Source: RAM1 sp943372515 (GTDB lineage: Bacteria; Pseudomonadota; Gammaproteobacteria; Burkholderiales; Burkholderiaceae_C). Taken from it: a stretch of 29,215 nucleotides of DNA. The translations under genes were made by a program, and so were the position numbers. Shown piece after piece: positions 1-7,246 of this stretch. Below the pieces are notes generated by a model, which was not told the origin of the DNA, did no database searches, and saw only the letters and a program-made list of their open reading frames with translations. Positions within the stretch are counted from its first letter, which is position 1. Each line of letters starts with the position of its first letter. Location: positions 1 through 29,215 of the forward strand of contig CALRYY010000045.1 in assembly GCA_943372515.1 (NCBI GenBank), written 5' to 3'.

Positions 1-30
1 CCCTCTTCACCCCGGCGGGGGTGAAGAGGG
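1..30 (-). terminator. Perfect GC-rich hairpin downstream of dctM
   Basis: A perfect 13-bp inverted repeat (arms 1-13 CCCTCTTCACCCC and 18-30) with a 4-nt GGCG loop lies about 60 bp beyond the dctM stop codon, so it is placed to end dctQM transcription on the minus strand. It has no T-tract on its exit side, so a classical intrinsic terminator is not proven. The neighbouring stretch 31-51 is G-rich on the plus strand (two runs of seven G). No gene is seen in 31-89. Being at the window edge, it may also mark an assembly break. Confidence 0.5.
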
Positions 31-89
31 GCGGGGGGGTGAAGGGGGGGAAACCGAGGTGTCACAACAACCAGCCAAACCAAAAAAGA

Positions 90-1484
90 TCAATAAAACA
101 TCTTCGGCAACCACAAAACCAAAGAAGGAAAGTAAGTAATGATCCCCAAAGAGCCAAGCAGCGGAAACAACCAGGGCAATATCGCAATAGTCGTCCGCTC
201 AACGGAAAGCTTGGCAACACGGGCCAACACGAACAGCACCATCCCCATCGGCGGATGCAACAACCCGATCATCAGGTTCAGCACCATCACCAGCCCGAAG
301 TGAACCAGGTCAATGCCCAGCTGCTGGCAGATCGGCACCAGGATCGGCACCAGGATCGTGATCGCGGCGGTCGGCTCCAGGAAGCACCCTACAAACAGCA
401 TCAGCAAATTGGCCAGCAGCAAAAACACCCAGGGCTCCTTGGTGAAGCCGAGCACCCATTGCGCGATGGCCGAGGTAACGCCTGTGGCCGTCAGCATCCA
501 GCCAAAAATGCTGGCCGCCGCCACGATGAACAGCACCGTGGCTGTCGTCTCTACCGTGTCCAGCGAGATCTTGACGAACATCTTCCAGTTGAGCGTGCGG
601 TACCAGGCAAAGCCCAGCACCATGGCCCACAGGCAGGCGGCAATGGCGCCCTCGGTGGGCGTGAAGATGCCGGTGGTCATGCCGCCGATCAGCAGCACCG
701 GCGTCATGATGGGCAGCGCCGCCTGGAAGTTGAAAAACCTGTCCATGGCAAACAGCACCACCAGTGCCGCCACCACGGTGATCTGTGGCGGCAATCCCGC
801 CTTGGCAATCAGCAGCCACACGGCCACCGGCCACAACACCACCACGGCGGTCTCGGACAGCGCCTTGATCACGCGCGGCCATTCAAACTTGATGTCGCCG
901 CCCCAGCCGTTCCTGTGCGCGAAATACGCCACCGTCAGCATCATCAGCACGGCCATCAGCACGCCCGGCAAAATGCCCGCCAGAAACAGCGCGCCCACGC
1001 TCACGTTGGCCATCATTCCGTAAATGACGAAGGGCAGGCTGGGCGGGATGATGGGGCCCAGTGTGGCTGACGCGGCCGTCACGCCTACGGCAAATTCCTT
1101 GCTGTAGCCATGGTCGGTCATGGCCTTGATTTCGATCGTACCCAGGCCTGCGGCGTCGGCGATGGCCGTGCCGCTCATGCCGGCAAACACCACCGACCCC
1201 ACCACGTTCACATGGCCCAGGCCGCCCTTGAGCCAGCCCACCAGCGCCAGCGCATAGTTGTAGATGCGGTTGGTGATGCCGGCGTTGTTCATCAGGTTGC
1301 CGGCCAGGATGAAAAACGGCACGGCCAGCAGCGGAAAGCTGTCGATGCCGCTGACCATGCGGTGAATGACCACGAACGGCGGCAGGTTGCCCGTCCACCA
1401 GATGTACAGCAGGGCCGAGCCCGCCATGGCAACGGCCACGGGAATGCCGCCGGCCATGAGGAACAGGAAAATGATCTTGAGCAT
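90..1484 (-). CDS. dctM: TRAP transporter large permease (DctM family)
   Basis: This is the ion-coupled transport channel of a tripartite ATP-independent periplasmic transporter. The 464-residue protein is hydrophobic almost throughout (about 12 predicted membrane segments), starts MLKIIFLFLMAGGIPVAVA and carries DctM-type features: PLLAVPFFILAGNLMNNAGI near residue 50, SGTAIADAAGLG near 105, and a C-terminal PPMGMVLFV segment. Length is normal for the family (about 425-470). A GGAAG ribosome site precedes the ATG, and the gene starts 12 bp after the dctQ stop codon, so the two are surely cotranscribed. Substrate cannot be read from this subunit; the neighbouring dehydrogenases and FAH-family enzyme suggest a sugar acid or related carboxylate (inference). 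Confidence 0.95.
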   Translation of the reverse strand: MLKIIFLFLMAGGIPVAVAMAGSALLYIWWTGNLPPFVVIHRMVSGIDSFPLLAVPFFILAGNLMNNAGITNRIYNYALALVGWLKGGLGHVNVVGSVVFAGMSGTAIADAAGLGTIEIKAMTDHGYSKEFAVGVTAASATLGPIIPPSLPFVIYGMMANVSVGALFLAGILPGVLMAVLMMLTVAYFAHRNGWGGDIKFEWPRVIKALSETAVVVLWPVAVWLLIAKAGLPPQITVVAALVVLFAMDRFFNFQAALPIMTPVLLIGGMTTGIFTPTEGAIAACLWAMVLGFAWYRTLNWKMFVKISLDTVETTATVLFIVAAASIFGWMLTATGVTSAIAQWVLGFTKEPWVFLLLANLLMLFVGCFLEPTAAITILVPILVPICQQLGIDLVHFGLVMVLNLMIGLLHPPMGMVLFVLARVAKLSVERTTIAILPWLFPLLGSLGIITYFPSLVLWLPKMFY

Positions 1485-1496
1485 TGGGGCTTCCGG

Positions 1497-2072
1497 TCAG
1501 CGGTCGTCCATGGAGGATTCAGGTCGTTCAAGCACGCTGTAACCGCGCTTGTGGTGAAAGAGGGCGATCTGCACCGAGCGAAATGCCATGGCTGCAAAGC
1601 CCAGCAGGCACACGCCATACACCCAGTTCATGGGCAGGTCCACCATGGTCATGCGTGAATTGCTGCCCAGCTTGAGCATCATCATCACGGTCAGCACGGC
1701 GGCAGCCGCATAAAAGCCCACGCGCAGCCAGTCGACCAATGTGGACATGGCGCGCGACAGGGGCCTGGGCATGAACTTGTAGAAAAAATCCACCTGGATG
1801 TGGTTGTTCTTGACCACGCCAATGGTCGCGCCGGTGAACACCGTGGCGATCAGCAGGTAGCGTGCGATCTCTTCGGTCCAGGCGGCGGAATTGTTGAGCA
1901 CATAGCGCGTGAAGAACTGGTAGAACACCGTCGCGCCCAGAATCCAGAAAAAGCCCAGGGCAACCCAGGCCTCCGGCTTCGTGCCCGACAGGTCCACCGC
2001 CTCATCCTGCGCATGGAACTCGCCATCGGCCCCCATCACGGGGGCCATGTCGTCAATCGTTTCGATCGTCAT
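1497..2072 (-). CDS. dctQ: TRAP transporter small permease (DctQ family)
   Basis: This is the small four-helix membrane subunit that pairs with DctM. The protein has 191 residues: a soluble N-terminal tail of about 30 residues (MTIETIDDMAPV...), then hydrophobic segments near 37-55, 68-88, 112-130 and 146-165. The sequence NNSAAWTEEIARYLLIATVF in the first half is the typical DctQ signature (WxEExxR). The C-terminal tail after the last helix is short and charged. It lies between dctP (12 bp upstream) and dctM (12 bp downstream) in the usual P-Q-M order. Nothing appears broken. Confidence 0.93.
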   Translation of the reverse strand: MTIETIDDMAPVMGADGEFHAQDEAVDLSGTKPEAWVALGFFWILGATVFYQFFTRYVLNNSAAWTEEIARYLLIATVFTGATIGVVKNNHIQVDFFYKFMPRPLSRAMSTLVDWLRVGFYAAAAVLTVMMMLKLGSNSRMTMVDLPMNWVYGVCLLGFAAMAFRSVQIALFHHKRGYSVLERPESSMDDR

Positions 2073-2084
2073 GCGCGCTCAGGG

Positions 2085-3071
2085 TTACTTGATCGCAATG
2101 ACGCGGTCCCAGTCCTTCTTGTCCAGCTTCATGGACTCGAAGGTGATGGCCTTGAGCACGCGTTGCTGGAAGTCGGCACGGTCCACCGTGATCACGTTGT
2201 TGCCCTTCTTCTTGAACTCTTCCACCAGCTCGCCTTCACGCTTGCGGATGTCGTTGGTGGCGTTCACGGCGGCTTCCTGCGTGATGTCGGCCAGCAGCTT
2301 CTGCTCAGCCGGCGTCAGCTTGCCCATGAGGCTGGGCGAGATCACGGTCAGCAGCGCATCGGAAATGTGGCCGGTCAGGATGATGTTCTTCTGGACTTCA
2401 TAGAACTTCTTGGCCTCGATGGTGGGCAGCGGGTTCTCCTGCGCGTCCACGGTGCCGTTTTGCAGTGCCAGGTACACCTCGGCAAAGGCAATCGGCGTGG
2501 GGTTCGCGCCGCAGGCACGCGGCAGCGCGGTGTAGGCCGGAGAATCCGGCACGCGCATCTTGATGCCCTTCATCTCGTCGCAGTTCTTGAACGCCTTGTT
2601 GCTGGTGGCGTGGCGCGCGCCGTAATACGTCAGCGCCGTCACGGTGTTGCCCGTGGCCTTCTTGTAGCCCTCGGTCAGCTCCTTGAAGATGTCGCTCTTG
2701 CCATATTTGATGACGTGGTCCGCATCACGGAAAGTGAACGGGTAGTAGCTCACGGCCAGGCGCGGGAACGAATTGGATGCAAACGACGCGCCGGTCAGGA
2801 TGATGTCCACCGTGCCCAGCTGCAGGCCCTGGTTGATGTCGGACTCCTTGCCCAGGCTGGACGCGGGGAACACCTGGATTTCGTACTTGCCGTTGGTCTT
2901 TTTCTTGAACTCCTCGCCGGCCCAGACCGACCACTTGTGGTACGGCTCGGACGTTTCATACACGTGGGCCCACTTCAGTTTGGTCTGGGCCTGGGCCAGG
3001 CCCGTGGTGCCCAGGGCGGTGGCCATCAGCGCGCAGGCGGCAATGGCTTTCAGGGTGAATCGCTTGGTCAT
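2085..3071 (-). CDS. dctP: TRAP transporter substrate-binding protein (DctP family)
   Basis: This is the periplasmic solute receptor of the TRAP system. The 328-residue protein begins with a Sec signal peptide (MTKRFTLKAIAACALMATAL, probable cleavage after AQA near residue 29). The mature part starts KLKWAHVYETSEPYHKW, typical of DctP/SBP_bac_7 proteins. The conserved carboxylate-binding arginine is visible as Arg173 in MKGIKMRVPDSPAY, followed by the family segment AFAEVYLALQNGTVDAQENP. That arginine predicts an organic-acid ligand. The gene follows the GntR regulator by 43 bp on the same strand, so regulator and transporter probably form one transcript. A sugar-acid ligand is plausible from the neighbouring enzymes but not shown. 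Confidence 0.94.
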   Translation of the reverse strand: MTKRFTLKAIAACALMATALGTTGLAQAQTKLKWAHVYETSEPYHKWSVWAGEEFKKKTNGKYEIQVFPASSLGKESDINQGLQLGTVDIILTGASFASNSFPRLAVSYYPFTFRDADHVIKYGKSDIFKELTEGYKKATGNTVTALTYYGARHATSNKAFKNCDEMKGIKMRVPDSPAYTALPRACGANPTPIAFAEVYLALQNGTVDAQENPLPTIEAKKFYEVQKNIILTGHISDALLTVISPSLMGKLTPAEQKLLADITQEAAVNATNDIRKREGELVEEFKKKGNNVITVDRADFQQRVLKAITFESMKLDKKDWDRVIAIK

Positions 3072-3114
3072 GGTCTGTCTCCTCTAGGTGGGTGAAAGTG
3101 AAAATTGCTGGCCT

Positions 3115-3846
3115 TCAGGAACCGGATTTCTTCGCGCGGCGCCAGCTCGCGCTGAATCGTGAATGGGATTTGTCCAGGTGATCGTGCATGGCGGCGCGCG
3201 CCGCCTGCGCGTCGCGCGCGCGGATGGCGGCGTGGATGGCCTCGTGCTCGGCAATGGCCGAGCGCCATGAATCCACTGTCTCGAAATAGCCGCCCAGCCG
3301 CTCGAACAGCGGGCCGCGGCGTGAATCCCAAAAACCCTGCACGGTTTCGATCAGCACCACGTTGCCGCAGGCCTGCACGATCGCGGTGTGAAACGCCCGG
3401 TCGCCGTCCAGCGGCATCACGTTGCGGTCGGCGTCGGCGCGCATGGTGTCTATGGCCCGCGCCATGGAATCGGTGTCTTTGCGCTTGGCCTGTGTGGCGG
3501 CCAGCGCGGCAATCTCGCCCTCGACCACGCGGCGCGCGCGGATCAATTCCAGCGGACCCCATTCAGTGGGCGGAATCTGGGCGTGTGTGCGGGTGGCTTT
3601 GGCGTTCTTGGCGGTGCGGTCCAGCACATACACGCCCGAGCCGGTGCGCACCTCCACCCAGCCTTCGACCTCCAGCGCAATGAGCGCCTCGCGCACCGAA
3701 GGGCGGCTCACGCCCAGCTGCTTGGCCAGGTCGCGCTCGGCCGGCAGCCGCGAACCGCCCGCGAACTCGCCGCCCGCGATCAGCGAGCGCACCTGCTCGG
3801 CGATCTGCCGGTACAGGCGTTGCGGTTCCACGGTTTGCAGGGGCAT
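3115..3846 (-). CDS. GntR-family regulator, FadR subfamily (FCD domain)
   Basis: A 243-residue transcription factor. The N-terminal winged helix (about residues 8-76) shows the GntR pattern LYRQIAEQVRSLIAGGEF, then RLPAERDLAKQLGVSRPSVR and the wing VEVRTGSGVYV. The C-terminal helical FCD domain (about 98-230) keeps its metal/ligand residues: Asp and His in DGDRAFHTAIVQACGN, His in AEHEAIHAAI, and His in MHDHL. Such regulators usually repress uptake and degradation genes for an organic acid and release DNA when the acid or its product binds. It is the first gene of the minus-strand TRAP cluster and is divergent from the dehydrogenase/hydrolase genes. A palindrome at 3893-3903 is its likely operator. 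Ligand unknown. Confidence 0.93.
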   Translation of the reverse strand: MPLQTVEPQRLYRQIAEQVRSLIAGGEFAGGSRLPAERDLAKQLGVSRPSVREALIALEVEGWVEVRTGSGVYVLDRTAKNAKATRTHAQIPPTEWGPLELIRARRVVEGEIAALAATQAKRKDTDSMARAIDTMRADADRNVMPLDGDRAFHTAIVQACGNVVLIETVQGFWDSRRGPLFERLGGYFETVDSWRSAIAEHEAIHAAIRARDAQAARAAMHDHLDKSHSRFSASWRRAKKSGS

Positions 3847-3883
3847 GCGCTGGTAGGGTGAATTGATTAAGGGTTAGCCTGAA

Positions 3884-3912
3884 CTGGCCAAGTGGTCAGA
3901 CCAATTTAGAAT
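3884..3912 (+). promoter_or_regulatory. Candidate promoter with GntR/FCD operator
   Basis: In the 132-bp divergent region, 3893-3903 reads TGGTCAGACCA, a perfect 5-bp inverted repeat around a central A, matching the TGGTnnnACCA-type site known for FCD GntR regulators. A good -10 (TAGAAT, 3907-3912, five of six consensus bases) lies just downstream for the plus strand. The matching -35 (about 3884-3889) is poor. The operator therefore sits inside the promoter spacer, as expected for repression of the dehydrogenase operon, and is about 50 bp from the regulator's own start codon, so it could control both directions. Binding by the adjacent regulator is inferred. Confidence 0.6.
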
Positions 3913-3978
3913 GCCACGAACATCACAAGACACCATCCGGCAAAACCCTGAACGGCGTGCCGGACCCCAGGAGAACCC

Positions 3979-4725
3979 ATGAGACTCAAAGGAAAAACCG
4001 CGCTGGTTACCGCAGCGGGGCAGGGCATTGGCCGTGCCTGCGTGCTGGCCATGGCGGCCGAGGGCGCCCAGGTCTGGGCCACTGACGTCAACCCCAAGCT
4101 GCTGGACAGCTATGACGGCGTGCCCAACGTACGCACCGTGGCGCTGGACGTGCTGGACAAGGCAGCGATCAACCGTGTGGTCTCAGAGCTGCCGCCGCTG
4201 GATGTACTGTTCAACTGCGCGGGGTTCGTGCACAACGGCACCATCCTGGATGCGACTGACGCCGACTGGGACTTTGCCTTCAACCTCAATGTGCGCGCGC
4301 AGTTCTGGATGATCCAGGCCGTGCTGCCCGGCATGCTGGCCAACAACGACGGCAAGGGCGCAGGCAGCATCATCAACATGGCCAGCGTGTGCAGCAGCCT
4401 CAAGGGTTTGCCCAACCGCTTTATCTATGGCACCAGCAAGGCAGCGGTGGTGGGCCTGACCAAGGCCGTGGCGGCCGACTACGTGGGCCGAGGCATCCGT
4501 TGCAACGCCATTGCCCCCGGCACGGTCGATACACCTTCTTTGGCTGATCGCATCAACAGCTACGAAGACCCTGAGCAGGCGCGCAAGAACTTTATCGCCC
4601 GCCAGCCCATGGGCCGCCTGGCGCAGGCGCACGAGATCGCACCCATCGTGGTGTACCTGGCCAGCGACGAATCCATCTTCGCCAGCGGCCAGGTGTTTGC
4701 CATTGACGGCGGAATGACCATATGA
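3979..4725 (+). CDS. SDR oxidoreductase, 2-keto-3-deoxy-L-fuconate dehydrogenase-like
   Basis: An NAD(P)-dependent short-chain dehydrogenase of 248 residues. The Rossmann motif is TAAGQGIGRA (about 11-20), the NAG-equivalent is NCAG near 82, and the catalytic set is Ser136 with Tyr150-x3-Lys154 in RFIYGTSKAA. The segment GLPNRFIYGTSKAAVVGLTK resembles the BDH2/DHRS6 branch, which includes bacterial 2-keto-3-deoxy-L-fuconate dehydrogenases. Together with the FAH-family hydrolase two genes on, oxidation of a 2-keto-3-deoxy sugar acid at C4 is the best guess. AGGAG precedes the ATG at good spacing. It overlaps the next SDR by ATGA. Substrate assignment is inference; the SDR fold is certain. Confidence 0.85.
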   Translation: MRLKGKTALVTAAGQGIGRACVLAMAAEGAQVWATDVNPKLLDSYDGVPNVRTVALDVLDKAAINRVVSELPPLDVLFNCAGFVHNGTILDATDADWDFAFNLNVRAQFWMIQAVLPGMLANNDGKGAGSIINMASVCSSLKGLPNRFIYGTSKAAVVGLTKAVAADYVGRGIRCNAIAPGTVDTPSLADRINSYEDPEQARKNFIARQPMGRLAQAHEIAPIVVYLASDESIFASGQVFAIDGGMTI

Positions 4726-5468
4726 ACCAGCTTGACTTCAAGGGCCGCCACGCGGTCGTGACCGGCGCGGCTACGGGGCTGGGCTATGCCATTGCGCAGC
4801 GGCTGATCGCGTCTGGCGGCAGTGTGTCGGTGTGGGACCGTGATGAGGCCGCCGCGCAAAAGGCCGCGATCGAACTGGGCAACGGCACGCAGGCCGTGGC
4901 GGTGGATGTGTCGCAGCAGCCCTCCGTGGCCGCCGCCGTGCAGGCCACGCTGGCCAAAGCCGGGCGCATCGACGCACTGGTCAACAGCGCCGGCATTACC
5001 GGGCCCAACACCAAGGTGTGGGACTACCCGGTGGACGCCTGGCGCCAGGTGATGGACGTGAACCTCACCGGCCTGTTCATCTGTTGCCGCGAAGTGGTGC
5101 CCGCCATGCGCGAGCGCAACTACGGGCGCGTCGTCAACATCGCGTCCGTCGCGGGCAAAGACGGCAACCCGAACGCCAGCGCCTACAGCGCCAGCAAGGC
5201 CGGGGTGATGGCGCTGACCAAATCGCTGGGCAAGGAGCTGGCCGACACGGGCGTGCGCGTCAACTGCGTGACGCCGGCGGCGGTGAAGACAGCGATCTTT
5301 GACCAGATGACGCCCGAACACATTGCCTTCATGCTGTCCAAAATCCCCATGGGGCGCTTCGGCACGACCGAAGAGGTGGCCGCCATGGTGGGCTGGCTGT
5401 GCACTGAAGATTGCTCGTTTTCCACCGGCGCGGTCTTTGACCTGTCGGGTGGACGTTCCACTTATTGA
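4722..5468 (+). CDS. SDR family oxidoreductase
   Basis: A second classical short-chain dehydrogenase, 248 residues, with TGAATGLGYAIA (about 15-26) for cofactor binding, NSAGITGP near 91, and the complete catalytic set Ser142, Tyr155 and Lys159 (SAYSASKAG). Asp in VWDRDE after the second beta strand suggests NAD preference (family knowledge). Its start overlaps the stop of the preceding SDR (ATGA), so the two are translationally coupled. It may act earlier in the same route, for example as an aldose or sugar-acid dehydrogenase, or as a 2-keto-3-deoxy-rhamnonate-type enzyme; sequence reading alone cannot decide. A repeat element separates it from the hydrolase gene. Confidence 0.85.
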   Translation: MNQLDFKGRHAVVTGAATGLGYAIAQRLIASGGSVSVWDRDEAAAQKAAIELGNGTQAVAVDVSQQPSVAAAVQATLAKAGRIDALVNSAGITGPNTKVWDYPVDAWRQVMDVNLTGLFICCREVVPAMRERNYGRVVNIASVAGKDGNPNASAYSASKAGVMALTKSLGKELADTGVRVNCVTPAAVKTAIFDQMTPEHIAFMLSKIPMGRFGTTEEVAAMVGWLCTEDCSFSTGAVFDLSGGRSTY

Positions 5469-5473
5469 TGAAC

Positions 5474-5548
5474 CACCCCCGAAGCGCCTTCGGCGCCTCC
5501 CCCTCAAGGGGGCGCAGCCAGCGGCCCGGCAAAGCCGGTTCCGCGGCC
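5474..5548. repeat. Multi-hairpin intergenic repeat element, copy A
   Basis: This element fills most of the gap between the second SDR and the FAH gene. It holds three short hairpins in a row: GCGCC-TTC-GGCGC, CCCCCT-CA-AGGGGG, and CCGGC-AAA-GCCGG. Related elements sit at 16206-16288 and 18011-18090, each starting near a run of C and containing a C5/G5 hairpin followed by GGCCCGGC. Elements of this style are common between genes in Comamonadaceae. It could stabilise the upstream mRNA end or attenuate transcription into the hydrolase gene; no T-tract is seen. Confidence 0.7.
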
Positions 5549-5588
5549 GCCCCGCACAATCCCCTCGTTCTCAAGAAAGGCATCTGAC

Positions 5589-6437
5589 ATGAAACTCGTA
5601 CGTTATGGCAACCCCGGCAAAGAGAAACCCGGCCTGATCGACGCCGACGGCAAGCTGCGCGACCTGAGCGCCGTGGTCAAGGACATTGGCCCCGAGCAGC
5701 TGGGCGACGCCGCGTTGGCCAAGCTGCGCAAGCTCAAGACCGACAAGCTTCCCCTGGTCAAGGGCTCGCCGCGCATGGGCTGCCCGGTGGCGGGCGTGGG
5801 CAAATTCATTGCCATCGGCTTGAACTACGCAGACCACGCCGCCGAATCCGGCGCGCCCATCCCCAAGGAACCGGTCGTGTTCATGAAGGCCACCAGCTGC
5901 ATCCAGGGCCCGAATGACCCGGTGATGCTGCCAAAGGGCTCGGTCAAGAGCGACTGGGAAGTGGAGCTGGGCGTTGTGATCGGCACGCGCGCACGCTATG
6001 TGTCGCAAAAAGACGCGCTGAACTTTGTGGCCGGCTACGCCACCATCAACGACGTGAGCGAGCGCGAATACCAGCTGGAGCGCGGCCCGCAGTGGGACAA
6101 GGGCAAGGGCTGCGACACCTTCGGCCCCATCGGCCCCTGGCTGGTGACCAAGGACGAAATCGCCAACGTGCAAAAGCTGTCCATGTGGCTGGACCTGAAC
6201 GGCAAACGTGTGCAGACCGGCAACACCAAAACCATGATCTTCAACGTGGCCAAGATCGTCAGCTACGTCAGCCAGTTCATGACGCTGATGCCGGGCGACG
6301 TGATCACCACCGGCACCCCGCCCGGTGTCGGCCTGGGCATGAAGCCGCCGCTGTTCCTGAAAAAGGGCGACGTGATGACGCTGGGCATCGAAGGCCTGGG
6401 CGAGCAGCGGCAGGTGGTGGTGCCGTTCAAGCTCTGA
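5589..6437 (+). CDS. Fumarylacetoacetate hydrolase family protein (likely 2,4-diketo-3-deoxy-acid hydrolase)
   Basis: A metal-dependent C-C bond hydrolase of 282 residues. The N-terminal FAH_N-like region (MKLVRYG..., to about 65) is followed by the catalytic domain with IGLNYADHAAESG near 77. The metal ligands are visible: Glu124 and Glu126 in DWEVELGVVIG and Asp155 in TINDVSERE, followed by GPWLV and GDVITTGTPPGVG. Length and layout match the Burkholderia 2,4-diketo-3-deoxy-L-fuconate hydrolases, which yield pyruvate and lactate. With the SDRs upstream this supports a non-phosphorylative sugar-acid route. An AAAGG ribosome site lies about 10 bp before the ATG. Other FAH activities (for example acylpyruvase) remain possible. 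Confidence 0.88.
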   Translation: MKLVRYGNPGKEKPGLIDADGKLRDLSAVVKDIGPEQLGDAALAKLRKLKTDKLPLVKGSPRMGCPVAGVGKFIAIGLNYADHAAESGAPIPKEPVVFMKATSCIQGPNDPVMLPKGSVKSDWEVELGVVIGTRARYVSQKDALNFVAGYATINDVSEREYQLERGPQWDKGKGCDTFGPIGPWLVTKDEIANVQKLSMWLDLNGKRVQTGNTKTMIFNVAKIVSYVSQFMTLMPGDVITTGTPPGVGLGMKPPLFLKKGDVMTLGIEGLGEQRQVVVPFKL

Positions 6438-6454
6438 ATCTCAGCGCTTGAACA

Positions 6455-6997
6455 TCACGCGCCTGCGGTATTGAACCCGCTGCCGCTGAGTGCCGCCGGC
6501 ATGGGTACATCGCCCACCAGCTCGCGGCAGCATTCGACCATCTGGTGCACCGCGTCCAGCATGCGCTGGCGCAGCACCAGGTAAGTCTCGTCATGGTCCG
6601 TGGCTGCGGCCCAGGCCTCGGGCGCCTTCATGCGCTGCACCTGCTGGCTCCAGAAAAAATCCACCAGCGCCGTGTGCGCCATCAGCAGATCTACCATGCG
6701 CTGCGACAACTCCGGAAAGTGCGCATGCTTGATGGCGCGCGCCCGGCCAATGGGCGAGTCCGGATGCGTGCTCTCGTCGGTAAAAAAAGCGATGTGGCGC
6801 TGGGCCTCGACCCAGTCGCAGTACTGGTCCAGCGCCTGGATCAGGTCGTGGGCATGCTGGCGCCTGTCGGGCGCCGCAGGACGCGGGCGCATGATGCGCC
6901 ACACGCACAACGCCGCAGCGCACAGCGCAATGGCAATCACAGCCAGAACAGGCCATGAAAGCCCGAACAAGAACGAAGAAAAAGCCTGGTGATCCAT
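6455..6997 (-). CDS. Membrane-anchored hypothetical protein
   Basis: No known family recognised. The start is placed at 6997 because a very strong ribosome site (GGAGGTGATCGC) directly precedes that ATG; the frame stays open 30 codons further upstream without such a signal. The resulting 180-residue protein has one hydrophobic segment (about 10-37, LSWPVLAVIAIALCAAALCV), then a positive RIMRPRP stretch, giving an N-out anchor with a mostly helical cytoplasmic domain. That domain is rich in His, Asp and Trp (QYCDWVEAQRHIAFFTDES, FFWSQQVQRMKAPEAW), with no catalytic motif I can name. It converges on the FAH gene with 17 bp between them, so it is a separate unit. Confidence 0.75.
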   Translation of the reverse strand: MDHQAFSSFLFGLSWPVLAVIAIALCAAALCVWRIMRPRPAAPDRRQHAHDLIQALDQYCDWVEAQRHIAFFTDESTHPDSPIGRARAIKHAHFPELSQRMVDLLMAHTALVDFFWSQQVQRMKAPEAWAAATDHDETYLVLRQRMLDAVHQMVECCRELVGDVPMPAALSGSGFNTAGA

Positions 6998-7246
6998 GCG
7001 ATCACCTCCATCACTGGTGCAGGAAACCAATTGACCCAAGGACAGCGGCAAACGTGTCAGGAGTGGAGCTTCGATACGGCCAAACACACCAAAGATGGCC
7101 GCCGAGGTGGGGGGTCGGTCTGTCGACTTTAGAGCTTGGTGCGGTGCCGTACAGTGTGAAAAGACATTGTTCTGAAAATCTTTGTTTCTGAATGTTGACC
7201 AGGGCTACCCATTTCCCCCCCTGTAGAGGCCCGTTACAGTTCCCAC

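Noticed and set aside
21..1070. Plus-strand open frame rich in His, Gln and Arg
   Set aside because: It is the complement of dctM; composition is low-complexity and no domain is visible.
7117..7126. GGTCTGTCGA, identical to the -35 region of the candidate ECF42 promoter at 21895-21904
   Set aside because: No CGTC or CGAC follows at 16-18 bp (nearest CGT is 21 bp away), so it is not a credible ECF promoter.
7195..7240. TTGACC followed by TACAGT as promoter for the membrane protein at 7247
   Set aside because: Spacing is far too long (34 bp) and no better -10 is present at 16-18 bp.
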